Below are positions 1 through 11,344 of a stretch of DNA of 64,000 nucleotides, piece by piece. Origin of the DNA: Entoloma clypeatum (taxonomy: Eukaryota; Basidiomycota; Agaricomycetes; Agaricales; Entolomataceae); assembly GCA_963565915.1 (NCBI GenBank), contig OY751488.1, positions 2,790,001 to 2,854,000 of the forward strand, given 5' to 3'. Position numbers and translations under genes: made by a program. The notes under the pieces were generated by a model. The model did no database searches. It had not been told where the DNA came from and was given only the letters and a program-made list of their open reading frames with translations. Numbering within the stretch: position 1 is the stretch's first letter; each line of letters starts with the position of its first letter.

Positions 1-43
1 CTTGCACATACTTCTCAATCAATATAGTTTGATGAGTAGAATC

Positions 44-475
44 TGTAAGGGCAACCACTTTCACTTTTTACTTTTCCTTTCCTTTCTTCCTTTCCTTTCT
101 ATTCCACCATCTCCGACGTCCTCCAATCGTATCCGCTGTCTCCGACATCTTATCCGCCTCTCCGCATCCGACGACCGCCCCCATCCGCTACTCCGCACAT
201 CGGATCGCAGGTACTATCATTCATCTTGTTTCCATTCATCCTTCATCGCTACTCCCGATCATTGCTCATCATTCATGCGTCTCGTTTTATCTCTTATTTC
301 ATATCTCATTTTACTATTTATCGCAGCTAGCTTGCAGGGGAATCCTTAGAACTTTCTCTTCAGATCTCCCTTGCAAGGTGTGTGTTGTATTACTTATCAG
401 ACTGCTCAATCTAAACTTCGGATCTCCCTTGCAAGTATCTGAGTTTGAGTCTTGGATCGTAAGGTCGCCCTTACA
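44..475 (+). repeat. 5' LTR of copy A
   Basis: This 432-base LTR begins TGTAAGGGC and ends GCCCTTACA, with terminal inverted repeats TGTAAGGGC/GCCCTTACA. A TATA-like TATTTAT lies at 315-321, about 30 bases before the predicted transcript start at 348. It matches the 3' LTR closely. By eye, most substitutions between the pair are CG against TG or CA. Confidence 0.95.
348..357 (+). promoter_or_regulatory. predicted transcript start and self-primer of copy A
   Basis: The ten bases AGAACTTTCT are the exact reverse complement of AGAAAGTTCT at 478-487, just inside the LTR. A TATA-like box ends 27 bases upstream. In Tf1 the first 11 bases of the mRNA fold back on such a site and prime reverse transcription; the same role is inferred here. 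Confidence 0.65.
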
Positions 476-477
476 GT

Positions 478-487
478 AGAAAGTTCT
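478..487 (+). promoter_or_regulatory. primer-binding site for self-priming, copy A
   Basis: AGAAAGTTCT starts two bases after the 5' LTR ends and is perfectly complementary to 348-357. I saw no initiator-tRNA type primer site here. The same pair and the same two-base gap recur in copy B. Confidence 0.65.
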
Positions 488-546
488 CTTCTAATTGGAC
501 CGGGTCCGATTGCATCGTTGTCACGATTCCGCACTTCGGAGCAGCT

Positions 547-1802
547 TTGTCCACGTCCGACTCCGGTACATCTCACACCCCTTCCAGTTCTTCTAATTAC
601 CTCTCTGTAACTGGTGATTCTGCTCCGCGCATAGTAATGGACGACCCCAATTGCCTTGAACAGCTCGAGCATGAGTTCCAGGAACAACGTCAAACTCTCG
701 CTGATATCTCAACTCAACTTGACCAACTCCTCCTCGCCTTCAACGCAATTCCTGACCCGCTCCTGCCCCAGCTCTGCCACCTATCCCACCTGCTCCCGCA
801 CCCGCTATTATACCTGCTCCGCTCGCTCCAGCCAATCCGGGCATGCGTTGAGCAAAACCTGCCAATCCGTCAGACTTCGATGGATCACACGCAAATGGCT
901 GGACCTTTCTAAACTCCTGTGAATTGTTTATGGGGCTGGCTCCGGAACAGTTCACAGATGACCATGCTAAAATTTATTGGGCCTTATCTTTCATGAAGAG
1001 TGGACGCGCAGCACGCTTTGCGGATCGCATTATCTGACAGGAGCGGAGAACCAGTGCTCTGCCTTATCGGACTTGGGTGGACTTCTGTGCAGTCTTTACA
1101 GCGGAGTTCACTCCAAAGAATGAGGAACAGGATGCAAGACTGATCCTCGAAGGAGAATCCTATTACCAAGGTCAACGGGATGTCAAGACCTATATTGACG
1201 AGTTCAAAGACTACATTGACAAAGCGGGCTATCAGGAGGATACCAACATTGTACTCAAATTCCGCCATGGTCTCCGTTCTGACATTCAGAACGAGATTGC
1301 CACCCTGACCCATGGACGACCTGCGGATGACAACCCCAATGAGTGGTACTCTGCAGCATGAGTCAATGACAACAATAGGATTGCCAACAAAGCCTTCAAA
1401 GCCACTGCTCCGACCCGCACCTCTGCCTTCCGCAATGTTGTCGGACCAAGAGTACCTGGCACCTCAGTATTCCCTCGCCCCTACATTCCATTCACTCCGC
1501 GCACAGCTCCGCTCACATCCGCATCCGCTCCGCTGACAAGGGACCCCAATGCAATGGACATTGATACTTCGCGCGTCAAAGGCAAGAATGCCAATGCATG
1601 CTTCAGATGTAACAAAACGGGTCACTTTAGTCGTGAATGCCCCCTTCGCTTCGATGTTCGCTTCATGACAACGGAGGAGCAGGATGAGTTTGTTATGGAA
1701 CAACTCGTGGTCAAGGACGCAGCAGAAGGCAACTCCGTTCTGCCCACGGAGTCTGCAGAGTCGGAGGAAGGACAGGAGGATTTTCCTCCCCACAGCGAGT
1801 GA
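547..1802 (+). pseudogene. gag of copy A, broken
   Basis: Gag-like reading frames run through 547-912, 1077-1361 and 1554-1802, but the pieces are in different frames and one join is blocked by TGA at 1035-1037. That TGA stands where copy B has CGA. The N-terminal part (from the methionine at about 637) is predicted to be helical and matches the copy B gag start. The middle part carries the capsid-like segment around residues EEQDARLILEGE. The last piece holds one CCHC zinc knuckle (CFRCNKTGHFSREC), the usual nucleocapsid motif, followed by an acidic tail. Gag would package the element RNA in virus-like particles; this copy cannot make it whole. Confidence 0.85.
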
Positions 1803-4800
1803 ACAGTGCGCCCTCGTTGTCTGCTAAAAATTGTTATGCTGCCTTATTTATGGAACAATATGATCCTATACCCTCCATCTCTAAGCCTGCAAACGATCCC
1901 ATAGTCGCACCCAACTCCGCAAATCCCATTCGCCTTTGCCTCTCTAAATGGGAGCGTCGGCTTCCAAAACAATATGTCCTCGCCTCCGCTCACTCCGACA
2001 ATTCTATTGAACTAGACATAGTTCTTGAAACTACCGACACCAAAGACACACTATCACAAAAGGCCTTACTCGACAGCGGGGCAACAGGGTCGTTTATTGA
2101 ACACACTCTGGTCGAGAAACATTGACTCTCTACTCAAAAACTCCAACACACAATTCCGGTATACAACATTGACGGAACTCCAAATGAGGCCGGAGCAATA
2201 ACGGAGGTGTTGGATGTAGTGCTCCGCTATCGGGATCACTCAGAACGGACCCAGCTTGCAGTCACAAGTTTGGGAAAACAAGAAATTGTGCTAGGCTTCA
2301 CTTGGCGCAAAGAACACAACCCCGAGGTAGATTGGACGTCAGGGGAAGTGAAGATGAGCCGGTGTCCTGCACGATGCCGGACATGCCACCAGGAGGCAGC
2401 CCAAGAGCGGAAGGAGCAGAAGTTTGAACAAGTCCACATCCGAGCCTGTCGGATGGGTTCCACTCCGACATCCGGTCTAGAGGAGGAGGCTCCACGTGGC
2501 CCATGGGTGGAGGATGTCACAGAAGGAGAGGAAGCGGAGGAGTTAGCGGATAACGATGAGGAAGAGGATGAGTTTGAGGAGGGAGACCACCTTTTTGTTG
2601 GAACAGTACCCGCGGAGGTGGAGTTCATCCGTGCTTCATCCAATATCTTGCAACATCTATTGGAGGCCTTCCTCAGTAACCAAAGACCTAAATCTTTCTG
2701 TGACTCTGTACCAGACCACTTGTTTGACTTTGAAGACATATTCTCAAAGACCTCTTTCGACACCTTACCGGAAGAGCGGACTTGGGACCACGCCATTGAA
2801 CTTGTTCCGGACGCCTCTCCGGCAGGTTGTAAGGTATATCCGCTTGCTCCGAACGAACAGAAGGAACTCGACGCGTTTTTGGAGGAAAACCTTGCAACTG
2901 GTCGAATCCGCCCTTCCAAGTCTCCGATGGCATCTCCGGTATTCTACATCAAGAAGAAGGATGGCTCGCTTCGTCTTGTACAAGACTACCGGTCACTCAA
3001 TTCCAAAACTATCAAAAACAAGTATCCGCTTCCGCTCATATCCAAACTGATCAATAAACTTCAACGCACTCAATACTTCACCAAGCTCGACATCTGCTGG
3101 GGCTACAACAATGTGCAGATAAAACCTGGAGACGAGTGGAAGGCTGCTTTTCGGACCAATCGTGGACTCTATGAACCGTTGGTGATGTTCTTCGGCCTCA
3201 CTAATAGTCCATCCACATTCTGTAAGGGCGACCTTACGATCCAAGACTCAAACTCAGATACTTGCAAGGGAGATCCAAAGTTTAGATTGAGCAGTCTAAT
3301 AAGTAATACAACACATACCTTGCAAGGGAGATCCAAAGAGAAAGTTCTAAAGATTCCCCTGCAAGCTAGCTGCGATAAATAGTAAAATGAGATATGAAAT
3401 AAGAGATAAAACGAGACGCATGAATGATGAGCAATGATCGGGAGTAGCGATGAAGGATGAATGGAAACAAGATGAATGATAGTGCCTGCGATCCGACGTG
3501 CAGAGTAGCGGATGGGGGCGGAGTCGTCGGATGCGGAGAGGCGGATAAGATGTCGGAGACAGCGGATACGATCGGAGGACGTCGGAGATGGTGGAATAGA
3601 AAGGAAAGGAAGAAAGTGAAGGAAAAGTGAAAAGTGAAAGTGGTTGCCCTTACACATTCCAGACTATGATGAACGAGATCTTTCAGGACCTTATCACTGA
3701 AGGTGTAGTCTGTGTTTACCTCGATGATATACTCATCTTCACGGAGACCCTTGCGGAGCATCGGAGAGTCACACAGATCGTACTGGAATGACTTTGCGAA
3801 CACAAACTCTATCTAAAACCAGAGAAATGTGAGTTTGAACAAACGCGCATTGAATACCTAGGCCTTATTATTGAACAAGGACACGTAGAGATGGATCCGG
3901 TGAAGGTAGCGGGGGTCGCAGAGTGGCCTGCTCCGACAAACGTCCGAGAAGTACAGTCCTTTCTGGGATTCACTAACTTCTATCGCCATTTTATTGAAGG
4001 GTTTTCAGACATCGCAAGCCCTCTTTTCAAGCTCACGAAAAAAGGGCACCTCTGGTCTTGGAAGGAGGGAGAAATGTCTGCATTTGCAGAGTTGAAGCGG
4101 AGGATTACATCCGCTCCGATCCTGGTCTTAGCTGATCATGGAAAGGAGTGGCGGATAGAAGCGGATAGCTCGGACTTTGCAACCGGAGCAGTACGGTCCC
4201 AACCAACAGAGGACGGTAAGTGGCACCCTGTCGCATTCTATTCCAAAAGCCTTAGTCCGGTGGAACGCAACTATGAGATCTACGACAAGGAGATGTTGGC
4301 AGTGGTCCGCGCATTGGAGGAGTGGAGGCACTTCCTTGAAGGAGCGGAGAAGACAGTGGAGATTTGGACGGACCACAAAAATCTTGAGTATTTCATGACA
4401 GCTCAAAAACTAAATCGACGACAGGCTAGATGGTCCTTATACCTCGCTCGTTTCGATTTCAAAATGCACCATCGACCTGGCAAGTCAATGGGCAAGTCCG
4501 ACGCTTTGTTCCGACGAGCGGACCATGGAGACAGATCGCGGGACAACAAAAACATCATCCTTCTTCGACCAGAATCGTTTGCAGTGCAAGCAATGCGGGG
4601 GGTAACTGTTCAAGGGGAAGAACATGACATCCTCCGCCAGGTCCGACAGGGAATCCGAGAGGGGTTATTGGAAGATAGTGTGGCGGAGGTTGTCAAATCC
4701 CTTCCGACTGTCGGAGCGGGGTCCGTCTGTAGTGCGGAGTGGAGGCAAGCGGAAGGTTTGCTCTACTTCAGGGATCATATCTATGTTCCTAACAATCCCC

Positions 4801-6143
4801 AACTGCGTCATCGGATCCTCACACAACACCATGACACTCCGGTGGCCGGATATCCTGGACAGTGGAAAACCTTGGAACTGGTGTTGCGCAATTACTGGTG
4901 GCCACACATGTCTCGTTTAATAGGTCAATATTGCAAGACATGCGACCCATGCCTCCGCACCAAGGTCCGACACACTCCGCCCTCCGGAGAGCTCAATCCG
5001 CTACCGGTCCCCACGGAGCGATGGCAAGTAACCAGTGTTGACTTCATTACTGAATTACCAGAAGCCCACGGCTACGACACTATCATGGTCGTAGTGGACT
5101 CAGTAGGGAAGCAGGGACACTTCATCCCGACGCACTCTGACATCTCTGCACTCGGGACTGCACACTCCTATGTTCAAAATGTCTGGAAACTCCACGGACT
5201 ACCGGAGGCCATTGTCTCCGACCGAGGACCACAGTTTGTTGCCAAGTTCACAGGCAAACTATACAGGCTGCTTAACATTAAGGTTGCTGCCTCGACAGCC
5301 TACCATCCGCAGTCGGATGGACAGACGGAGTGGGTCAATCAAGGATTGGAACAATACCTTCGCCTATTCGTCAATGAACGTCAAGACGATTGGGACGAAT
5401 GGCTTCCAATGGCAGAATTTGCATACAACAACCATGTTCATGCATTGACACGTCAAACTCCATTCTACATTGACACCGGCCGCCATCCGCACATGGGATT
5501 CGAACCTTGCAAGAAGCGGACAAAGATCGAGGCGGTAGCGGATTTCAGCCAGCGGATGAAGTCCGCTCTAGAGGAGGCTCACGCAGCACTGACAAAGGCA
5601 AAAGATGACATGGCACGATACTACAACCAGCATCGGAGCACCACTCCGACATTCCGCCCGGGTGACAAGGTCTTTTTAGACTCATCAGACCTCAAAACCA
5701 CCCGACCCACAAAAAAGCTTGCACATTGATATGTAGGCCCTTTCCCAGTGGTCCGACCTGTCGGAACACATGCCTATGAACTTCGCCTTCCCCCTTCCAT
5801 GTCCCGCGTTCACCCAGTATTCCATGTCGTCAAACTTTCACTAGTTCCCGACGACCCTTTCCGACGCCAAGTCCGCTCTCCTCCGCCTCCGACGGTAGTC
5901 GGAGAAGAATTAGAGTATGATGTTGAAAACCTCTTGGACAGCCAACTGCATTGAGGCAAGCTTCAATTCTTGGTCAAATGGAAGGGATATGGCTATGAAG
6001 AGAATTCCTGGGAAGCAGAAGACAATGTGCACGCTCCATGCCTAGTCCGCGACTTCTACCGATGTCATCCGGGAGCTCCGCGGCGGATCGCCGCTGCGAT
6101 ATTCGACTCGTTTTGCCTGACATGTCGAGACGCCGTGCCTTGA
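1799..6143 (+). pseudogene. pol of copy A (protease, RT, RNase H, integrase, chromodomain), broken
   Basis: Protease is marked by LLDSGATGSF near 2070-2100. Reverse transcriptase follows in 2207-3220 and is cut by a solo LTR just after the conserved [11 protein letters not shown]; it resumes at 3660 with the catalytic YLDD at 3717-3728. RNase H (about 4130-4400) keeps DSS and TDHKN. Integrase has the HHCC finger near 4810-4960 and the DDE residues in VDFITE, SDRGPQ and QSDGQTE. A GPF module and a chromodomain (LVKWKGYGYEENSWE, near 5970-6015) follow. In-frame TGA codons at 2123-2125, 3789-3791, 5727-5729 and 5952-5954 break it. At the first of these, copy B still has CGA. Confidence 0.9.
3221..3654 (-). 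mobile_element. solo LTR of family 1 nested in copy A pol
   Basis: A 434-base LTR in reverse orientation starts TGTAAGGGCGACC and ends GGTTGCCCTTACA. It is flanked by the 5-base duplication CATTC (3216-3220 and 3655-3659). It is nearly identical to the LTRs of copy A but has no internal region, so it is the remnant of an insertion that lost its interior by LTR-LTR recombination. It interrupts the reverse transcriptase palm. Confidence 0.95.
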
Positions 6144-6155
6144 AGGGGGGGGTGA

Positions 6156-6589
6156 TGTAAGGGCAACCACTTTCACTTTTTACTTTTCCTTTCCTTTCTT
6201 CCTTTCCTTTCTATTCCACCATCTCCGACATCCTCCAATCGTATCCGCTGTCTCCGACATCTTATCTGCCTCTCCGCATCCGACGACTCCGCCCCCATCC
6301 GCTACTCCACACGTCGGATCGCAGATACTATCATTCATCTTGTTTCCATTCATCCTTCATCGCTACTCCCGATCATTGCTCATCATTCATGCGTCTCGTT
6401 TTATCTCTTATTTCATATCTCATTTTACTATTTATCGCAGCTAGCTTGCAGGGGAATCCTTAGAACTTTCTCTTCGGATCTCCCTTGCAAGGTGTGTGTT
6501 GTATTACTTATCAGACTGCTCAATCTAAACTTCGGATCTCCCTTGCAAGTATCTGAGTTTGAGTCTTGGATTGTAAGGTCGCCCTTACA
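6156..6589 (+). repeat. 3' LTR of copy A
   Basis: This 434-base LTR follows a purine-rich tract (about 6139-6153, TTGAAGGGGGGGGTG) that would act as the polypurine tract. The ends are TGTAAGGGC and GCCCTTACA, and GAATC follows at 6590-6594. Confidence 0.95.
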
Positions 6590-7525
6590 GAATCACACAG
6601 GATGCGACTCTTCCAAACAACAATTGAATAACTGTTTAGCAATGGCTCGATAAGTCTCAAACAAGACTTAGAGATGGTTCCCAATAGATAATGAACTGAG
6701 GTTTGTGATTTCTGAACCAACAAGACTTCGCGAACATGATCTCGACCAAATATGAACACAACAATGACCAATATGACTGATAGATAACACGATTTGACAA
6801 TTGACAAGTTCTCGAACACACAAAGACACAATTGCAACTGACTTCTGATGCAAACCAAACAATCTCGAGGCTTCAATGATACTTGCAAATGACAACAGAT
6901 GCACAAGACAAATGCTATCAATTCTGGGGCACAATCTAACCTAACCTATCTACAACAAAGCTACAAGACTTTATACCCAGTGAAAATTGGGTCGCGTGGG
7001 AGTGGTCTTTCTCAGGGCTATTTTAGGTTTGATCTTGCCTAACTTGGTTTAAATCAGTCCAAATGGGAAATTTGATTTGATCGACAGCGAGTCCAACTTT
7101 AAGGGTTTGAGTCAGGATAACCTGGAAATTTTAGGAAACAAGCACAATGTGATCCAGTTTTCTCAGGTTTTTTCAGGGGTGATTCAGTTAAAATCTGTCA
7201 AACCAGGGGAATTAAGTGGGAACCTGTGGGAATTGATGATTGAAATTTCTGGATTATTCTGAATCAAACCCTCTCAAACCCTTTAAGTTGGACTCTCCAT
7301 AAGTCAAATCAAATTTCCCATTCAGACTGATTTAAACCAAATTAGGCAAGATCAAACCTAAAATAGCCATGAGAAAACCCACTCCCACACGACCCAATTT
7401 TCACTGGGCTTTATACATGAGCAGCAATAAATATAGAAAAGGTTGCATGTGGTATTGATAAATGGTATCCAGTCAAGTGACCTGCTAAAGCCGTTTCGAT
7501 GTGCCCATGTGGTAGACAATGCCAC
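6590..7525. repeat. unclassified repeat X, copy 1 (continues from 1-43)
   Basis: The bases at about 4-43, 6595-6975 and 7409-7525 align in order with a second copy at about 8067-8593. Copy 1 has been opened twice, by copy A at GAATC and by the hairpin element at 6976-7408. Short minus-strand reading frames (for example 6520-6921) run through it but match no family I recognise. Element class unknown. Confidence 0.7.
6976..7408. mobile_element. MITE-like element with terminal inverted repeats of about 145 bases
   Basis: The sequence starts CCCAGTGAAAATTGGGTCG and ends with its near-perfect inverse. The two arms match for roughly 145 bases, leaving a centre of about 140 bases, so the whole unit can fold into a long hairpin. 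CTTTATA flanks it at 6969-6975 and 7409-7415. The second copy of repeat X (near 8477) has the same junction without the insert and with a single site, which proves the insertion and its ends. No transposase is present, so it is non-autonomous. A 7-base duplication does not fix the superfamily. Confidence 0.85.
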
Positions 7526-8066
7526 CAGTACTAGTGTTCAAAAGTCCGGTTCAGTCCGGTTTTTGACCCTCAGAATTTAGAGACCGAGACCGAGACCGAT
7601 TTTTCGGTTCACATGATCTCGAAAAAACTGAACCGGACCAATGCAAGACCAGTGCATCGGTTCCGTTTACCTCAAAGAAGTGAGACCGGACTGGTCTCAA
7701 CCGGTTTAAACCAATATATTACAAGTAAAATAAGACTAAGGACACACATGCACAGCCCGATGCTGCGCGCACACGTTGTACTCCCTCAATTGGTCCTCCA
7801 TGGGCTCAGCCTGGCCCCATGTGCTCTGGGGCATGACTCAACGCCGTTGGGTGTGAAAGGGGGCCGTTGGGCACGTGTCGTGGCAGGTGTGCGGTGCCGT
7901 ACGGCGTGAAGGGAGGCCGTTGCGCGCAAAGGAAGGGTGCTGGGTGTGAGTTGACGGCATTGAGGACGCTGAAACGAAGGAAGTGAGTCTGGGGATGAGC
8001 GCAAGCGATATCTCTATCACACACACAAACACCAAACACAACAACAAAGACCGAACAAGTCTCACG
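7526..8066. repeat. repeat Y, copy 1: GGTTT-rich end followed by a short GC-rich minisatellite
   Basis: An end motif TAGTGTTCAAAAGTCCGGTT sits at 7532-7551. It is followed by CCGGTTT/AAACCGG-rich sequence to about 7720, then by a degenerate GC-rich array (about 7790-7960, units such as GTTGGGTGTGAAAGGGGGCC). The same order occurs, inverted, at 26650-27294 together with the large array at 19290-20076. No coding capacity is supported. Confidence 0.55.
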
Positions 8067-8593
8067 ATGCGTACTTCTCAATCGATATAGTTTGGGGTGA
8101 TGAGTGGGATCACTCAGGATGCGACTCTTCCAAACAACAATTGAATAACTCGTTTAGCAATGGCTCAATAAGTCTTGAACAAGACTTAGAGATAGTTCTC
8201 AATGGATCATGAACTGAGGTTTGTGATTTCCTAACCAACAAGACTTCGCGAACATGATCTCGACCAAATACGAACACGACAATGACCAATACGACCGATA
8301 GATAACACGATTTGATGATTGACACACAAAACACAATTGTGACTGACTTCCAATGCAAACCAAACGATCTTGAGGCTTCAATGATACTTGCAAACAACAA
8401 CAGATGCACAAGACAAATGCTATCAATTCTGGGGCACAATCTAACCTAACCTATCTACGACGAAACTACGAGATTTTATACATGAGCAGCAATAAATATA
8501 GAAAAAGGTTGCATGTGGTATCGATAAATGGTATCCAGTCAAATGACCTTCGCTAAAGTCGTTTTGATGCACCCATGTGGTAGACAACGCCAC
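8067..8593. repeat. unclassified repeat X, copy 2 (without the hairpin insert)
   Basis: This stretch aligns with 4-43 plus 6595-6975 plus 7409-7525 and is interrupted neither by copy A nor by the hairpin element. It serves as the empty-site reference for both insertions. The homology stops at about 8593 after GCCAC. Confidence 0.7.
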
Positions 8594-9234
8594 AGGTATG
8601 CCCCTTTTCCATATCCGAACCTCTGCCGTACTGGAGAGGCCACCATTTCAATATCTTGGTTTTGTGATGTACCCAGGACGATGCCGACTAGTTACCGTGA
8701 GGTATCAACTGCATCAATTAAGGGTTGCCTCGGTAAGCCACCCATCAGATTCGATCTCTATCAAAGTTCACCATAAGGTCACGTTGATCGCAACATATCA
8801 AACCTGATCTCAGTCTGTATCATCCAATGTCATTTCGATATTCCAGATACGGACGATTTGGACGTGAAGCACAGCACACGTTGACCAAATCTCCCGCGAG
8901 AATGTCTCCGGTCAAGCCCCGATGTAAGGTAGACAGTGCTAGTGTCATCGATAACTCCAATATAACCCATCTCCTTGTTTCACGCTTCGTCGCGAGAGGC
9001 ACTCAATAGTCTTTTCTATCTCGCGAGACAATCCCATAGCTCTCGAGTATCATAGCTAAGCCCATAGTGGTGACCAGCGCTATGTCCTACATTGCCAGGG
9101 TCGCTGGTCTCTCTCTAACGTCGCCACTGAGTCCTCAGAATTGGAGCTCATCTAGGACTCTCTATATCCCTTAGAGATAGTGTGAAAGGGTGCAAAATGC
9201 GCAGATTTTAGGCCTAGACGCATCGCGGCCTTAT
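8594..9234. other. unassigned sequence between repeat X and truncated copy C
   Basis: Short open frames occur on both strands, including mirrored 60-codon frames near 8820-9009, but none has a recognisable motif. I see no gene here. Confidence 0.4.
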
Positions 9235-11040
9235 CAGCGGTTGTGGAAGCATTGAAAGATTGGAGACACTATCTGCTTGAAGCCAGGGAACGTTTCGAGA
9301 TCTTGACCGATCACAAGAACCTGGAATATTTCCGTCGTCCTCAGGACCTAAATCAATGACAGCGACGCTGGAAAATGAAGTTACAAGACTATGACTTTGA
9401 ATTACGGCATGTGCCCGGCAAGACCAATGCGAAAGCGGATATCCTGTCGCGCTTACCCTGGTATGAAGTGGAACTCGAACCACAAGACAGTGACCAAATG
9501 CTCAAGGAGGGACTATTTTTGAAATGGTTGGAATCAGAAGATGTGGTACAAATGGAGATGTTCACGGAGGAACAATTCTTTGAAGGGGGTGAAACATCTG
9601 ATTCCATCAAAATCGGAAACGTCACAACCATCGAAAACCCATGGATCGCACACATCAAGGCTTCGAACCGCATGGAGACAGAAGTAGCCCAGGGCCTAAA
9701 CAAGAATCCTCATTGGTATCAGCAGGAGAATGGGATCACCTACGCAGGAGAATGAGTCTATGTCCTGCCAGATCCACAATTATGACAAGAGTTGATGTTC
9801 GAATCACACGATGCACCAGTGGCTGGACATCCAGGACAGTACCAAACACATGAACTCCTCACTCGCACCTACTGGTGGCCTACCATTCTGCATGATGTGA
9901 AGAAGTATGTGAAAGGTTGCGACACTTGTCAATACAACAAGATCAACCGACAGAAGTGACATGCTCTGCTACATCCCCATGCAGCACCAACCCATGGGAA
10001 GACATAGGATCAACATTGTGGGACCAATACCAGAATCCGATGGAAAAAATGCAATTCTGGTCATCACAGATAGACATTTGAAGATGCTTCACCTCATTCT
10101 GACAACCGTGGAACTATCAGCTGAAGGATTAGCCAAGATCTATTGGGATCAGATATGGAAGCTTCATGGGATCCCCAAGAAGATCATCAGCGATAGGGGA
10201 CCACAGTTTGCCGCGAAGTTCATGGAGATACTCTGCCGCATGCTAGGGATCAAGAGGAATCTGTCCACCGTGTACCACCCACAGACTGATGGGCAGGCTG
10301 AGCGATCGCATCAGGAAATGGAGGTGTTCTTATGGAACTTTGTCAACCATCTACAGGATGATTGGGCTGAGTGGATCGCAATTGCAGAGTTCCAGTACAA
10401 TGACAAAGAACATCAGGCAACGAAGCACACACCATTCTATCTCAACTATGGCTTACACCCTTGGAAGGGAGAACTTGTGTTGGAAGACACCAATCCGGCT
10501 GCCAACGACTTCTTGAAAAAACTCAAACAGGCATGAGAAGAAGCCAATGCAGCACTGAAACAAGCACAGGATCAGATGAAGAAGACAGTTGATACACGAC
10601 AGAGTCCATCTCGGAACTACCGCATCGGAGACAAGGTGTGGCTGGAAGGGACTAACATCAGGACTAACCGTTCCTTGAAGAAACTCGACGCACTCTGACA
10701 TGGACCATTCAAAGTTCTAGAAAAGAAAGGGGCTAGCGCGTACCTTCTTGATCTTCCAAAGACTTGGAAAATGATTCACCCTGTGTTCAATGAGACCCTG
10801 TTGTCACCATATGAAACCCCAAAGGATGCCATTCAGAAAAGAAAACCAGCCCCTGATCCGATCATCATTGAAGGATGAGAAGAAGATCATGTGTCCACAA
10901 TCCTGGATTCTTAAAAGTTCCACGGAAAGATCCAGTACCTTGTCCAATGGGAAGGGTATGGCCCAGAAGAGAACACGTGGGAACCTCGGACTAATGTCCA
11001 GAACGCTCAAAATTTGATCCGAGATTTCCATCAGCAGAAC
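9235..11040 (+). pseudogene. pol fragment of copy C (RNase H end, integrase, chromodomain)
   Basis: The frame starts in RNase H (LTDHKNLEYF near 9303-9335) and passes through the integrase HHCC finger (near 9800-9935), the catalytic region with SDRGPQFAAKF (near 10190) and QTDGQAERSHQE (near 10280), and a chromodomain ([20 protein letters not shown], near 10940-11000). TGA stops at 9357-9359, 10534-10536, near 10697 and near 10878 each stand where copy D has CGA. Further stops lie near 9754, 9958 and 10914. The terminal arginine codon that is TGA in copy D is still CGA here, so the frame runs on past [10 protein letters not shown]. Confidence 0.85.
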
Positions 11041-11182
11041 CCGTCTTGCCCACATTTTTTCGAAATCCATGACAGTACCGATCTCATCAGTCAAACACAC
11101 ACCGAGTTCCCCGCTCTAGTCTACCCCCTGCCCAATATAGCCTCCCCATTCTTCTTCTATCTTCCAACCATCCTCGCTGCCA

Positions 11183-11344
11183 GTCTAACACCACCGCTAC
11201 CTCCACTTCCACCACCGACATCAACCCCGCCATTGCCGCTCTCATGAATGAAGCACTCTCCATGAGAGACCAAATCCATGCCCTCGAAACTTCCCTTGCC
11301 GACCTCCTTCATCGCCAGATGCACATCCGGCTTCACTCATTGTC
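11183..11344 (+). pseudogene. ORF3 of copy C, first half
   Basis: This encodes the N-terminal part of the family 2 ORF3, with MRDQIHALETSLADLLHRQM, up to the copy B insertion. Relative to copies D and E the start codon has lost its T, so the start is gone. The rest lies at 17635-17842. Confidence 0.75.

Larger units (their letters stand above)
44..6589 (+). mobile_element. Ty3/gypsy chromovirus, copy A (family 1), degenerate but complete from LTR to LTR
   Basis: Two long direct repeats (44-475 and 6156-6589) both start TGTAAGGGC and end GCCCTTACA. They are flanked by the 5-base target duplication GAATC at 39-43 and 6590-6594, so the full insertion is visible. Inside, in order, are gag with a CCHC knuckle, an aspartic protease DSGA motif, reverse transcriptase, RNase H, integrase with HHCC and DDE, and a C-terminal chromodomain, which places it in the Tf1/sushi chromovirus group. 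The internal region carries stops, frameshifts and a nested solo LTR, so this copy cannot encode its proteins. It sits inside an older repeat, whose halves lie at 1-43 and from 6590 onward. Confidence 0.95.

Noticed and set aside
476..520. Standard tRNA primer-binding site next to the copy A LTR
   Set aside because: No initiator-tRNA complement (TGGTATCAGAG type) is present; the perfect match to the element's own LTR is the better explanation.
6976..7408. Assigning the hairpin element to hAT
   Set aside because: The ends resemble CAGTG, but the duplication read from the empty site is 7 bases outside CCC, not 8 next to CAGTG, so the class is left open.
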